Origin: Rhodobacter sp. | Lineage (GTDB): Bacteria; Pseudomonadota; Alphaproteobacteria; Rhodobacterales; Rhodobacteraceae | Assembly (NCBI GenBank): GCA_020637595.1 | Contig: JACKKE010000016.1 | Coordinates: forward strand, 1-64,000 | Direction: 5' to 3' | DNA length: 64,000 bases | Shown: positions 42,736 through 51,554 of the stretch, one piece after another | How positions within the stretch are numbered: position 1 is the stretch's first letter | Layout: every line of letters starts with the position of its first letter | The notes under the pieces: generated by a model | The model's input: only the letters and a program-made list of their open reading frames with translations | What the model was told of the DNA's origin: nothing | Databases searched by the model: none | Translations under genes and position numbers: made by a program

Positions 42736-44570
42736 GGTCGTCACCGTCTTACTTTAAATTTACCCTTTGACCTCGCGCAACGCAGATGGCAGCGTTGTCG
42801 TCTTTTGGAAAAGGCGTTCTCAGACGCCTTACTATCTGGGTGGGCATGTCGCGGGTCGCCAACAGTCGCCTTGATCCCAACGGCATCCGTCGATGGCGAA
42901 AGCGGACGCCCTCTTCCAGCGTCGGCTGCTGGCGTCGGCACAGGCGCGCGCGCCTTCGGTGTTCATCACCACTGGCCTGAACCACCGGCTGCGCCGTGAC
43001 GTCGAGGCAGGCTTCGAGATGATCGCGGGCTCGTGCCCGCTGACAGAACCGCCAGTGCGGCGCCTTTTTCGCCTCAGGATCCAGGATCGTAGTCGATACC
43101 CATGATTTTGACTTCCTGCTGGGGTTTGATTTCAGCTCAGACGCTCGGGATAATTCCACCGCAGATGCTGGGTTTCGGGTTTAGGATAGCGCCGCGGGGA
43201 TGTTCGGTGGCCCAGTGCGACGGGTCCGCGCCGGTTGCCAAAGGCCACCGGTCTCTACCGCCCTTGCCCGATCAGATCATCGAACATGCGCCAGCAATGC
43301 CCCCACCGACCAAAGATGGCGGGTTACCACGATGCTGGTGCACCGTCGCCGCGCCGTCTGCGCCTTGAGTTGGCGCGCGTCTGGTTCCGCCAGAACGTCG
43401 GCATGCTCCAGTCCGTGCCTTGCCGGGAGGAACATCAGGGAGAACACCGGTCGTCATAGTGATAGTAGTAAGGAACGCGCCAGAAGGGCAGCACCGCCGG
43501 TCAGCGTCGATCACATGATAATACGGGGAATGTCATCAGCCAGCCCGCCCCAGATAAGCATATCCACGCGCTTCCAGCAGGCCGGCATTGCCAGGCTGAT
43601 GCGCCATTTCGCGTAACGGATCCCGCCGCGCAGAGAGCAAGGCGAACCATCCTTTCAGTTGCCGCCCCAGAACCTCAGCCATTTTGTGCGGTGGCAGGGC
43701 GATTCGGCGCCCTCTTCATCGGGATCGGTCTCATGGCGCCAGCCCGGTGGTTGCAATCTCGTGGTGCCGTCGCAGGCGAGCGAGTCAGAACCTGGCAAAC
43801 ACATGCATCACCGCTGAGGCCACGAACGTCGCCTTGACCCTGACCGTCGGTCGATGCGAACCGCATCAGGCCGTCATTGCATCCAGTAGGCTTCCGGCGT
43901 CTGAAAGCTTTCCGGCTTCAGGCCCTCAGGCTGATCCGGATCGGGTCAGCGATCACGGAAAAAGCCGCACTCAGGCCCTTGCAAGATCGTCGTCGGACGG
44001 GCTGCGTTCGTTCGATATGGTATATCCACTGCTTTCCGAGGCATTGTCAGTTCGCTCCCTTGGCGTCAAAGGCCGCGATGGTAATGACGACCCACACATC
44101 CTCCCGCAGGTCGGAACCAGCAGACCCCCGGCAAGGCGCTCATGCGCCCGATCGGTTTCAAATACGGCATGTCACGATGCGCATCCGCATGGCCCGACAG
44201 AGGATGCAGGCGGATAATATCCGCTGGCGTCGTATTGCTGGCCAGGCGCTCCCACCATCTCGAGCACACGAAGGTCGGGATCGGTGATACAACTGGAGGC
44301 CAGGCCGTCGGTGTTCCAGCCGTACAAACTGAAATACATCGCATCGTCCGCGACCAGTGAGCAGCAGATTCAGGCACTCGCCCCATGCGCCGAGGTGTAA
44401 TACGGCGAGTGTCCGCTGTGAGGTGCGAATTGTAGATATAACGCTAACTCGTTCAGCTAGCTTCGAAGGTATACTGCCAGCTGCGGGTGCCGACCGGACG
44501 TTTGCCGGTCCACAGCTTTCGATCGCGCGTCAGCCGCACGCGAAATGCGACCGCTCGACGTCAACTCGCC
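42736..44570. other. Degenerate region with no intact gene
   Basis: About 1.8 kb in which every frame is short and codon use lacks the strong GC3 bias of the neighbours. Several minus-strand pieces look like former coding sequence, for example around 44200-44350 (FSLYGWNTDGLASSCITDP, VLEMVGAPGQQYDASGYYPP) and 42750-43160. I cannot name these. No transposase, integrase or terminal repeat was recognised. It lies between the amidase and deacetylase remnants. Confidence 0.6.
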
Positions 44571-44925
44571 AGGAACCTGATGCTCCACATGTGATCGGCG
44601 ATCTCGTGGCCCGCCGCGGATGCAGCAATGATCGCGTCAGGGTAGAGTTCGGCGATGCGGCGGGGTGAGGTCACAGATATGCATGTCGCTCGAACAGCTC
44701 CAGCAGCCGCCAGATGCCCGTTCGCCCGCCAGATTCGCCCTTGGCACGCTGCATGGACGGCGCTCGTTCAGCAGAAACTACCAGAAGCATCGCGTCCGTC
44801 AGCAGTGACGTTGACGCGATCCGATGCCGTCAGCGGATTAGCCGTAAGTGCGGTAAACGCCCCTCGTTCTGGTCAGCTGCCCGGCGATGGGTGGCAAAAT
44901 CAAAGAACCAGCGTTCATGGCAAGG
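44571..44925 (-). pseudogene. Remnant of a NodB-type polysaccharide deacetylase / cyclic-amide hydrolase-like gene
   Basis: Two pieces in different frames fit the family core. GIWRLLELFERH lies at about 44683-44720 and ends at a stop soon after. RIAELYPDAIIAASAAGHEIADHMWS lies at 44571-44660 with the metal-binding His residues of the NodB domain. A good start (MNAGSLILPPIAGQLTRTRG at about 44920) sits just below the operator at 44938-44949 but stops after 26 residues. The family includes chitooligosaccharide and peptidoglycan deacetylases and PuuE-type allantoinases. The gene is clearly broken. Confidence 0.6.
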
Positions 44926-44937
44926 TCGCCCTTATAT

Positions 44938-44949
44938 TTGTTCGAACAA
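44938..44949. promoter_or_regulatory. Putative GntR operator S3 (TTGTTCGAACAA)
   Basis: A perfect 12-base palindrome identical to S5. It lies about 18 bases upstream of the ATG of the broken deacetylase gene, in a local AT-rich stretch. It is preserved although the gene downstream has decayed. Confidence 0.65.
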
Positions 44950-44999
44950 TATATGCTCACACCGGATTCCTGTAGCCTTCCTGTCGGGCACCCAGACCA

Positions 45000-45772
45000 G
45001 AAGGCTCGGCGCCGCTGAGAATCGGGATCGCGCTTTTTCGTTGAACAACTCGGCGCTGATCGGTCTGCCGTTGGAACCAACTGGTTTATGAGCCTCGACC
45101 TCGAGTCGAGCCAGTCTTCAAATCGGTCTCGATGCCGGCCCGATCGCGCCCGCGCCCACGCCACTGCGACGGCGGCATTGCGCTTATGCGCCAGATCCAG
45201 AACGCCCGACATCAACGATTGCGCGGTCGGCCAGATAATTGACCATACCTCCTGCGCCTCAGCCGCCGAAACGGGGCGGCGGCAGATCAGCTCTTCGCGC
45301 GGCAGGCACCGATCGCACGCGCGAGGTCTGGGTGCCGCCTCCGCGAGGATGATTCAAGCCGCGCGTCTCGGTCAATGAACCGCGCCGAAGCAGTGGCATG
45401 CACGAAAGTCACAGGCCAGAACAAGCTCGGCCCCACCCCGTAGAGCGGCACCGTTGACCGCCGCGATGACCAGGATCGGGCAGTCCATCACCATAGAAGG
45501 CCTGCTCGAAACAACATGCTGGCGGCGCTGCCGGTCCGGATCAGACATGCCGTCGCGTTCCTTCAGGTCACCGCCGCGCAGAATGCACCAGCCCCTCGCC
45601 GGTCGGGTGGGGCGGCGCAGCGCACCGGGATCGAGGCCCAGCGCGCGGAACACAGAAGCAGATCGCCACCCATCTGCGTGTTCAGGGCATTTGCCGCCCG
45701 GGGCCGATTCAGGGAGAGGACGGCAACGTGCTTGCCCCTGGCCGTCCATTCGAGCGTCTCCATCGCCTGCAT
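45000..45772 (-). pseudogene. Enoyl-CoA hydratase, decayed by several frameshifts
   Basis: The N-terminus is intact (METLEWTARGKHVAVLSLNRPRAANALNTQM). A frameshift follows, then SVFRALGLDPGALR, GGDLKERDGMSD and CPILVIAAVNGAALRGGAELVLACDF run in the next frame; the oxyanion-hole motif AAVNGAALGGG carries an Arg for Gly. Later pieces LDLAHKRNAA, GIETDLKTG and NQLVPTADR with KRDPD near 45000-45120 are spread over different frames. Together they cover a full crotonase. The gene is divergent from MmgE/PrpD and has operator S4 upstream. Confidence 0.8.
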
Positions 45773-45819
45773 CACCGCACCGGTCCTCGGAAAATGACTG
45801 AAGATCCCCTGAAGGCTAA

Positions 45820-45831
45820 TCATTCGAACAA
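45820..45831. promoter_or_regulatory. Putative GntR operator S4 (TCATTCGAACAA)
   Basis: It matches the TTGTTCGAACAA palindrome at nine of 12 positions. It lies upstream of the enoyl-CoA hydratase remnant, with its centre 59 bases from that of S5 in the divergent region. Confidence 0.5.
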
Positions 45832-45878
45832 TTAATGGCAAGCGATTTTCCGGTTGACACGTCGCCTCTTCTCTAGTT

Positions 45879-45890
45879 TTGTTCGAACAA
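45879..45890. promoter_or_regulatory. Putative GntR operator S5 (TTGTTCGAACAA) at the MmgE/PrpD promoter
   Basis: A perfect 12-base palindrome just downstream of TTGACA (45854-45859), placed where it would overlap the -10 region and start site. The Shine-Dalgarno AAGGAG follows at 45893-45898. The position fits repression of the plus-strand operon. Confidence 0.65.
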
Positions 45891-45910
45891 TTAAGGAGCA
45901 ACCCCGTATC

Positions 45911-47242
45911 GTGCTGACAAACCGAATCTGCGCCCTCATTGCCAATCCACGACCGCTGTCCCCGGCAGAGCTCGACGACGTCCGTCTAAGCTTTGCAGAC
46001 ACGCTGGCGGTGGCCCTGGCCGGCTGGCACAGCGAGTCCGTCACGATGCTGCGCGGCGTTCTGGGCCTTGAGGCGATGCCTCCCCTGCCCGAAACCCGCC
46101 CGACAACTCCGCCCGAGGCGATCGCACTGGCGCTGGGCACGGCCGCGCACGCGCTCGACTATGATGACGTCAACCTCGACTCCGTCACACATCCAAGCGC
46201 AGTCATCGTCCCCGCGCTCCTCGCCGTGGCGGCGCATCACCCAGACCTGACCCCGAGAATCCCTGCCGCCTATGCGGTCGGCCTGACCACGGATCAGACC
46301 CTGGGCCAGGTGTTGGGCTTTGCCCATTACGACAAGGGGTGGCATGCCAGCTCGACGTTCGGCCCCCTGTCTGCTGCGGCGGCGCTGGCGCATCTGCTGG
46401 ACCTGGACGAGCGTCAGATTCGCAGCGCCCTTGCGCTGGCCGCGACCCGCTCGGCCGGAATGCAGCTGAACTTCGGTCAGATGGGCAAGCACCTGCAAAT
46501 CGGACAAAGTGCCGAGGGCGCGGTTCGCGCGGCGTTGCTGGCCCGAGCCGGCTTTACCGGGGCCGCGGACCCGTTTGCCCCGTCGGGCTTTTTCGACCTC
46601 TACGCAGGCGCGGCGCTGGCCCGGAAACCGGACGACGTCGCACCCGAACTTTCGGTGGCGAGCATCTCGCGCAAGCTCTTCCCCTGTTGCTACCTGACCC
46701 ATCGCATGATCGCCGCCAGCATCACGCTGCATGACCGCTTTCCCGGCGGGCTTCCCGACGGGGTGCAGGTCGATGTCGCGGTGCCCTATGGCGGGCTCAG
46801 CGCGCTGCGGGTCAAAGATCCGCTGACCGGATCCGAGGCCAAGTTCTGCGCAGCCTATACCGTCGCCGTCGCCTTGCTGCGCGGCCGCGTGTTGCTGAGC
46901 GACTTCTCGGACGGGGCCCTCGCCTCCGCAGAAGTCCGCGACCTGATGACACGGGTCACGGCAAGCGAAGAGCCGCTGATCGGCGCACCGCCCACGGGCA
47001 TCGACCACGGCGAAGTCGTCGTGACCCTGCGCGGCGTGGCGGGAGTGATCGACCGGGTCACCTGCCGCCACTATCCGGGTTCACCGGCCGCACCCGCCAC
47101 GCAGTCGGCGATGCACACCAAGATCGACGATTGCCTGCGGCTTTACACCGCCGCCGCACCTGTCCCGCTGGCCCGGGAGGATCTGCTGTCCTGGCTGGAC
47201 CGCTTCATCGGCCCCGTCGACACAGGCTCGACGGACACCTGA
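45911..47242 (+). CDS. MmgE/PrpD family protein
   Basis: About 443 residues from GTG 45911, 12 bases after AAGGAG. An upstream ATG frame would run through the operator and is rejected. Family features are HALDYDDVNLDSVTHPSAVIVPALLAVA, GWHASSTFGPLSAAAALAHLL and FPCCYLTHRMIAA. The superfamily includes 2-methylcitrate dehydratase, cis-aconitate decarboxylase and itaconate-related enzymes. The conserved basic/His pocket residues are present, but the substrate cannot be read. It starts a run of four acyl-CoA-type genes. Confidence 0.88.
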   Translation: MLTNRICALIANPRPLSPAELDDVRLSFADTLAVALAGWHSESVTMLRGVLGLEAMPPLPETRPTTPPEAIALALGTAAHALDYDDVNLDSVTHPSAVIVPALLAVAAHHPDLTPRIPAAYAVGLTTDQTLGQVLGFAHYDKGWHASSTFGPLSAAAALAHLLDLDERQIRSALALAATRSAGMQLNFGQMGKHLQIGQSAEGAVRAALLARAGFTGAADPFAPSGFFDLYAGAALARKPDDVAPELSVASISRKLFPCCYLTHRMIAASITLHDRFPGGLPDGVQVDVAVPYGGLSALRVKDPLTGSEAKFCAAYTVAVALLRGRVLLSDFSDGALASAEVRDLMTRVTASEEPLIGAPPTGIDHGEVVVTLRGVAGVIDRVTCRHYPGSPAAPATQSAMHTKIDDCLRLYTAAAPVPLAREDLLSWLDRFIGPVDTGSTDT

Positions 47243-47283
47243 TCCATCCTTTGCCGGTATCCGCAAGAAACCGAAAGACCGAC

Positions 47284-48462
47284 ATGTCAGACACTTCCAT
47301 CACCGTTGATCTCAATGCCGACTATCAGGATATCCGGGACGCCGTGCGCAAGCTTTGCGAGCCGTTCGACGGCGCCTATTGGCGCAAGCTGGAAAAGACC
47401 GAAAGCTATCCCTCTGACTTCGTCCAGGCACTGACCGAAAGCGGCTTCCTGGCTGTGCTGATCCCCGAAGAATATGGCGGCTCGGGGCTGCCGCTGCGGG
47501 CTGCCTCGGTCATTCTGGAAGAGATCCACGCAACCGGCTGCAACGCCGGCGCCTGCCACGCGCAGATGTATATCATGGGCACCCTGTTGCGGCACGGCTC
47601 GGCGCAGCAGAAATCGGAATACCTGCCCCGGATCGCTTCGGGCGAGCTGCGCCTACAGGCCTTTGGCGTGACCGAACCGACCAGCGGCTCGGACACCACC
47701 AAACTCAAGACCCGTGCGGTCCGCGACGGCGACGAATATGTGATCAACGGCCAGAAGGTCTGGACCTCTCGCGCGCTTTTTTCCGACCTGCTGCTTCTGT
47801 TGGCGCGCACCACGCCGGTGGATCAGGTCACGCGGAAAACCGACGGACTGTCGGTGTTTCTGGTCGACATGCAGAAGGCGCGGGGCAATGGCCTCGAGAT
47901 CCGTCCAATCGACGCGATGGTCAACCACAACACCACCGAACTGTATTTCGACAACCTGCGCATTCCCGCTTCCAGCCTCATCGGTGACGAAGGCGCGGGC
48001 TTTCGCTACATCCTCGACGGCATGAATGCGGAACGGATTCTGGTCGCGTCGGAATGCCTGGGCGATGCGCGGTGGTTTACCGAGACCTCCAGCCGATACG
48101 CCAACGAGCGCGTCGTTTTCGGCAAGCCCATCGGCGCCAATCAGGGCATCCAGTTTCCGATCGCCCGCGCCTATGCCGAAACCCGCGCCGCCGAACTGGT
48201 GCTCAAGGAAGCCTGCGCCCGGTTCGATGCCGGAGAAAACTGCGGCGAACAGGCCAACATGGCGAAACTGCTGCTGTCCGAGGCATCCTGGCATGCCGGT
48301 GAGGCCTGCCTTCAGACGCATGGCGGGTTCGGTTTTGCCTGCGAATACAACGTCGAACGCAAGTGGCGCGAGACGCGGCTCTATCAGATTGCGCCGATCT
48401 CCTCGAACCTCATTCTCGCCTATCTCGGCCAACACATCCTCGGCCTGCCCCGCTCTTACTGA
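47284..48462 (+). CDS. Acyl-CoA dehydrogenase
   Basis: 392 residues. FAD and substrate motifs are AFGVTEPTSGSDTTKLKT, VINGQKVWTSRA, YANERVVFGKPIGANQGIQFPIA and LQTHGGFGFACEYNVERKWRETRLYQI. The length and QTHGGFG region are normal. The late segment RLYQIAPIS takes the place of the usual RIYEGTS. It oxidises an acyl-CoA at the alpha-beta bond and passes electrons to ETF. The substrate is probably a branched or dicarboxylic acyl-CoA made by the CoA-transferase next door, which is an inference. Confidence 0.93.
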   Translation: MSDTSITVDLNADYQDIRDAVRKLCEPFDGAYWRKLEKTESYPSDFVQALTESGFLAVLIPEEYGGSGLPLRAASVILEEIHATGCNAGACHAQMYIMGTLLRHGSAQQKSEYLPRIASGELRLQAFGVTEPTSGSDTTKLKTRAVRDGDEYVINGQKVWTSRALFSDLLLLLARTTPVDQVTRKTDGLSVFLVDMQKARGNGLEIRPIDAMVNHNTTELYFDNLRIPASSLIGDEGAGFRYILDGMNAERILVASECLGDARWFTETSSRYANERVVFGKPIGANQGIQFPIARAYAETRAAELVLKEACARFDAGENCGEQANMAKLLLSEASWHAGEACLQTHGGFGFACEYNVERKWRETRLYQIAPISSNLILAYLGQHILGLPRSY

Positions 48463-48649
48463 AACGAAACCGTCGTGCGCCCTGCGCCGCCCCGCGGTGG
48501 CTGGACCGAACCGAGAGCACGATCCATGACCACGCCCCTGAAATCCCGGCGTTATCACCCGGCGCGCGCAGCGCAGGGACGGTGATCCGGGGCATCGCGC
48601 CGCCTCCGATCACGGCACTGACCTCTTGTCCGCAAGAAAGGAACTCCAC

Positions 48650-49801
48650 ATGATCAATCGCATCATCGACGCGCCTTCGGATCTGCCGCTTTCCAGCATC
48701 CAGGTGATCGAGATTGGTCATTCGGTTGCGGCGCCCTATTGCGGCCAGATCCTGGCTGACCTGGGTGCGCGCGTCATCAAGATCGAGAACCCGAACGGCG
48801 GCGACGATGCCCGGCATTGGGGGCCCCCCTTCGTGCAGGGCAGTTCAGCAACGTTTCAAAGCCTGAACCGGAACAAGGACAGCATCGCGCTGGACTTCAA
48901 ATGCCAACGGGACCGGGACAAGTTCTTTGACCTGGCCGCGAACAGCGACGCGATCGTGCAGAACATGCGACCGGGCCTGGTGGAGCAGTTCGGCATCGAC
49001 GCCGACAGTCTGCGGGCGCGCTTTCCGGAACTGATCTATTGCAACCTTGGCGCCTTTGGGACCGAGGGCCCGCTGAACCGTCACACCGGCTACGATCCGC
49101 TGATTCAGGCTTTTTCGGGGATCATGTCGGTCACCGGGGAACCCGGGCGACCGCCGGTCCGCGTCGGCCCGTCCATTATCGACCAGGGCACGGGCATGTG
49201 GTGCGTCATCGGGATCCTCAGTGCCCTGTTGAAGCGGCATGAAACCCGTGTCGGAACACGTATCGACACCTCGCTGTTCGAGGCCGGCCTGAGCCTGATG
49301 ACCGTGCCCATCGCCAATGCCGTCGCCTCGGGCAAAGAGCCGGGCAAGACCGGGTCGGAAACCCCGATGCTTGCGCCGTATCGCGCGTTCCGGGCCCGCG
49401 ACCGCTATATCGTGATTGCGGCCGGCAACAACAATCTGTTCCGGCGCCTGTGCGACACCCTGGGCCGGCCGGACCTGGCGCAGGACGGCCGGTTTCTTCA
49501 GAACGCAGATCGGGTGGCCAACCGTCAGGCACTCAACCAGCAGATTGCGGAGGTGGTGGCGGAACAGGACGCCGACCACTGGGTTGCGGCACTGGACAAG
49601 GTCGGCGTTCCCTGCGCTGCCGTGAATAGCGTGCCCGAGGTTCTGGCCCATCCACAGACCTCGGCACTCGGCATGCTGCTTGACGGCGGAGACCCGAAAC
49701 TCGGGCTTGTCGCGTCGCCTCTGCGCTTCGACGGCGTGCGTCCGGGGCTGCGGGGCACCGCGCCCGCCACCCCGACCTCCGACGTTCGTGTGATCCCGTG
49801 A
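48650..49801 (+). CDS. CaiB/BaiF (class III) CoA-transferase
   Basis: 383 residues from ATG 48650, preceded by AAGGAA. The catalytic Asp lies in TGYDPLIQAFSGIMSVTGEPG. Other family features are VIEIGHSVAAPYCGQILADLGARVIKIENPNGGDDAR and NRNKDSIALDFK. It transfers CoA between carboxylic acids such as succinate and a pathway acid. It ends in a GTGA overlap with the HMG-CoA-lyase-like gene. The 187 bases before it, from the acyl-CoA dehydrogenase stop, hold no gene. Confidence 0.93.
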   Translation: MINRIIDAPSDLPLSSIQVIEIGHSVAAPYCGQILADLGARVIKIENPNGGDDARHWGPPFVQGSSATFQSLNRNKDSIALDFKCQRDRDKFFDLAANSDAIVQNMRPGLVEQFGIDADSLRARFPELIYCNLGAFGTEGPLNRHTGYDPLIQAFSGIMSVTGEPGRPPVRVGPSIIDQGTGMWCVIGILSALLKRHETRVGTRIDTSLFEAGLSLMTVPIANAVASGKEPGKTGSETPMLAPYRAFRARDRYIVIAAGNNNLFRRLCDTLGRPDLAQDGRFLQNADRVANRQALNQQIAEVVAEQDADHWVAALDKVGVPCAAVNSVPEVLAHPQTSALGMLLDGGDPKLGLVASPLRFDGVRPGLRGTAPATPTSDVRVIP

Positions 49802-50724
49802 AAATCGAGCTGACCGAGGTCGCACCGCGCGATGGTCTTCAAAGCCTGCCCGAGCCGGTGCCGGTCGGCACCAAAATCGAACTGGTTCGCCGCGCGGCCA
49901 ACGCCGGGTTCCGGCGGGTCGAGGTGACCTCGTTCGTGTCGCCACGCGCCGTCCCGCAACTGGCGGATGCCGAAGCGGTGCTGGCAGGGCTGGCCGGACT
50001 GAACACCGTCACGCTGGAGGCACTGGTGCCCAACCTGCGCGGGGCCGAACGTGTCGCGCGAACCGCTGTGCAGGACTGGGTCTGCTTTCTGTCGGCATCG
50101 GAAAGCCATTCGCAGGCCAATGCGAATTGCAGCGTGACCGAGGCGCTGGCCCGCATCGAACCGGTCATCGACCTGGCCCGACGCTGCAACCGCACCCCGG
50201 TTGCGGCGATTGCCACTGCCTTCGGCTGCCCGTTCGAAGGGATCATTCCGGTCTCGCAGACGATGCGCCTGGTTCTGGCGCTGCGTGACAGGGGGATCCG
50301 CCGCATCAAGTTCGGCGATACGATCGGAACGGCAACGCCGCGCCAGGTGCACGAACTGGCCGAGCAGCTGAAGGACAAAGCGCCGGAAATCCAGCCGGTC
50401 CTGCACCTGCACGACACCCGCGGCCTGGCCCTGCCCTGCGTGCTGGCCGGGATCAACGCGGGCTTTACCCGCTTTGAAAGCTCGATCGGCGGGATCGGCG
50501 GATGCCCCTTTGCCCCGGGCGCGACAGGCAATGTCGCCAGCGAAGACCTCGTGCATTTCCTGCACGCCGAGGGACATGACACCGGCATCGACCTTGCTGC
50601 CCTGATTGACACCGGCCGGTGGCTCGAGGGACAACTCGGTCGCCCCCTGCCTGCCCGCATGCTCAGGGTTTCGCCGATCGGCACCACCGTCCCGTTGCCG
50701 GACGGACTGCGTGCCAGGGGTTAA
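49798..50724 (+). CDS. Hydroxymethylglutaryl-CoA lyase-like enzyme
   Basis: 308 residues in the DRE-TIM metallolyase family. The N-terminal motif EVAPRDGLQSLPEPVP, metal-binding HLHDTRG and the signature GIGGCPFAPGATGNVASEDLVHFL with catalytic Cys are all present. HMG-CoA lyase splits HMG-CoA to acetyl-CoA and acetoacetate in leucine breakdown. Homologues also cleave other 3-hydroxy-3-methylacyl-CoAs. GTG 49798 overlaps the CoA-transferase stop. It converges tail to tail on the Lrp gene, sharing TTAA. Confidence 0.93.
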   Translation: MKIELTEVAPRDGLQSLPEPVPVGTKIELVRRAANAGFRRVEVTSFVSPRAVPQLADAEAVLAGLAGLNTVTLEALVPNLRGAERVARTAVQDWVCFLSASESHSQANANCSVTEALARIEPVIDLARRCNRTPVAAIATAFGCPFEGIIPVSQTMRLVLALRDRGIRRIKFGDTIGTATPRQVHELAEQLKDKAPEIQPVLHLHDTRGLALPCVLAGINAGFTRFESSIGGIGGCPFAPGATGNVASEDLVHFLHAEGHDTGIDLAALIDTGRWLEGQLGRPLPARMLRVSPIGTTVPLPDGLRARG

Positions 50725-51206
50725 CCGCCCGGTTCGGACATCGCCGGATCGAACTGTCGCTGCTTCAGCGACCGCAGCACGAAGCTCGACCGCGAATGGC
50801 GGATGCCCGGCACGCGATACAACTTCTTGCGCAGAAATTCCTCGTATCCACGGGTGCCGTTCACCGCGACCTTGACAAGATAGTCATACTCGCCGGTCGT
50901 CAGCATCACCTCCAGCACTTCGGGCATCTGCTGCATCGCCTGACCGAACACCTCGAGTGTCTCATCGTCGTGCCGGTCCAGCACCACCTCGATCATCACG
51001 ATCTCGGACACCCCGAGCTTGGCCCGGTCGATGACCGCCTGATAGCCGGAAATGACGCCACCCGCCTCCAACCGCCGAACCCGCTGCCAACACGGGCTGG
51101 GTGACAATCCGACAACCTGGGCCAGCTGCGCGTTGGACATCCGACCATCCTCGACCAGGGCAGCAAGGATTCGCCGGTCGATCCGGTCCAGGCTGAGATC
51201 AGTCAT
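50721..51206 (-). CDS. Lrp/AsnC-family regulator (BkdR type)
   Basis: 161 residues. The helix-turn-helix (LDRIDRRILAALVEDGRMSNAQLAQVVGLSPSPCWQRVRRLE) is followed by an ACT-like RAM effector domain (SEIVMIEVVLDRH, LTTGEYDYLVKVAV). It is divergent from the branched-chain 2-oxoacid dehydrogenase operon across about 120 AT-rich bases, the same layout as bkdR-bkd. The likely role is to activate bkd in response to branched-chain amino acids. Confidence 0.92.
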   Translation of the reverse strand: MTDLSLDRIDRRILAALVEDGRMSNAQLAQVVGLSPSPCWQRVRRLEAGGVISGYQAVIDRAKLGVSEIVMIEVVLDRHDDETLEVFGQAMQQMPEVLEVMLTTGEYDYLVKVAVNGTRGYEEFLRKKLYRVPGIRHSRSSFVLRSLKQRQFDPAMSEPGG

Positions 51207-51326
51207 TTCTTTCCATCCATGATGACTCTGCAAAATATCATGCCTTCGTTATCTCATTTTACGAAATCTTCGAAAGGAAATTCTGACAGAAATTCAATAT
51301 TAATCCGAACAATAATGGAGGCATTG

Positions 51327-51554
51327 ATGAAGACATGTTTCAGATGCAGGGATCCGTTCGACACCGTCGCCAGGGTCATGGACACGGCGCGGCGCCTGGG
51401 TTTGGCCGCAGACGCGCTCTGGTTCGAGCGAACGGACCCGGAGCAGTTCTCTGTCACACTGTCCATCCCTGATGCAGACCCGTGGTTGGCCGCAACATTC
51501 GTCAACCGGATCGCTCTTCTGCCCGACCTCGACCAAGGGTTCCACGATGCCTGA
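51327..51554 (+). CDS. Small ACT-like protein leading the bkd operon
   Basis: 75 residues from ATG 51327, with GGAGG five bases upstream. The sequence (FDTVARVMDTARRLGLAADALWFER, QFSVTLSIPDADPWLAATF, NRIALLPDL) has the beta-alpha-beta rhythm of an ACT domain such as IlvM. The family is not certain. Its stop overlaps the start of the E1-alpha gene by eight bases, so it is translated with the dehydrogenase. A regulatory or amino-acid-sensing role is a guess. Confidence 0.65.
   Translation: MKTCFRCRDPFDTVARVMDTARRLGLAADALWFERTDPEQFSVTLSIPDADPWLAATFVNRIALLPDLDQGFHDA

Noticed and set aside
42736..44570. Insertion sequence or transposase remnant
   Set aside because: No DDE motif, terminal inverted repeats or target duplication could be recognised in any frame; called only as degenerate sequence.
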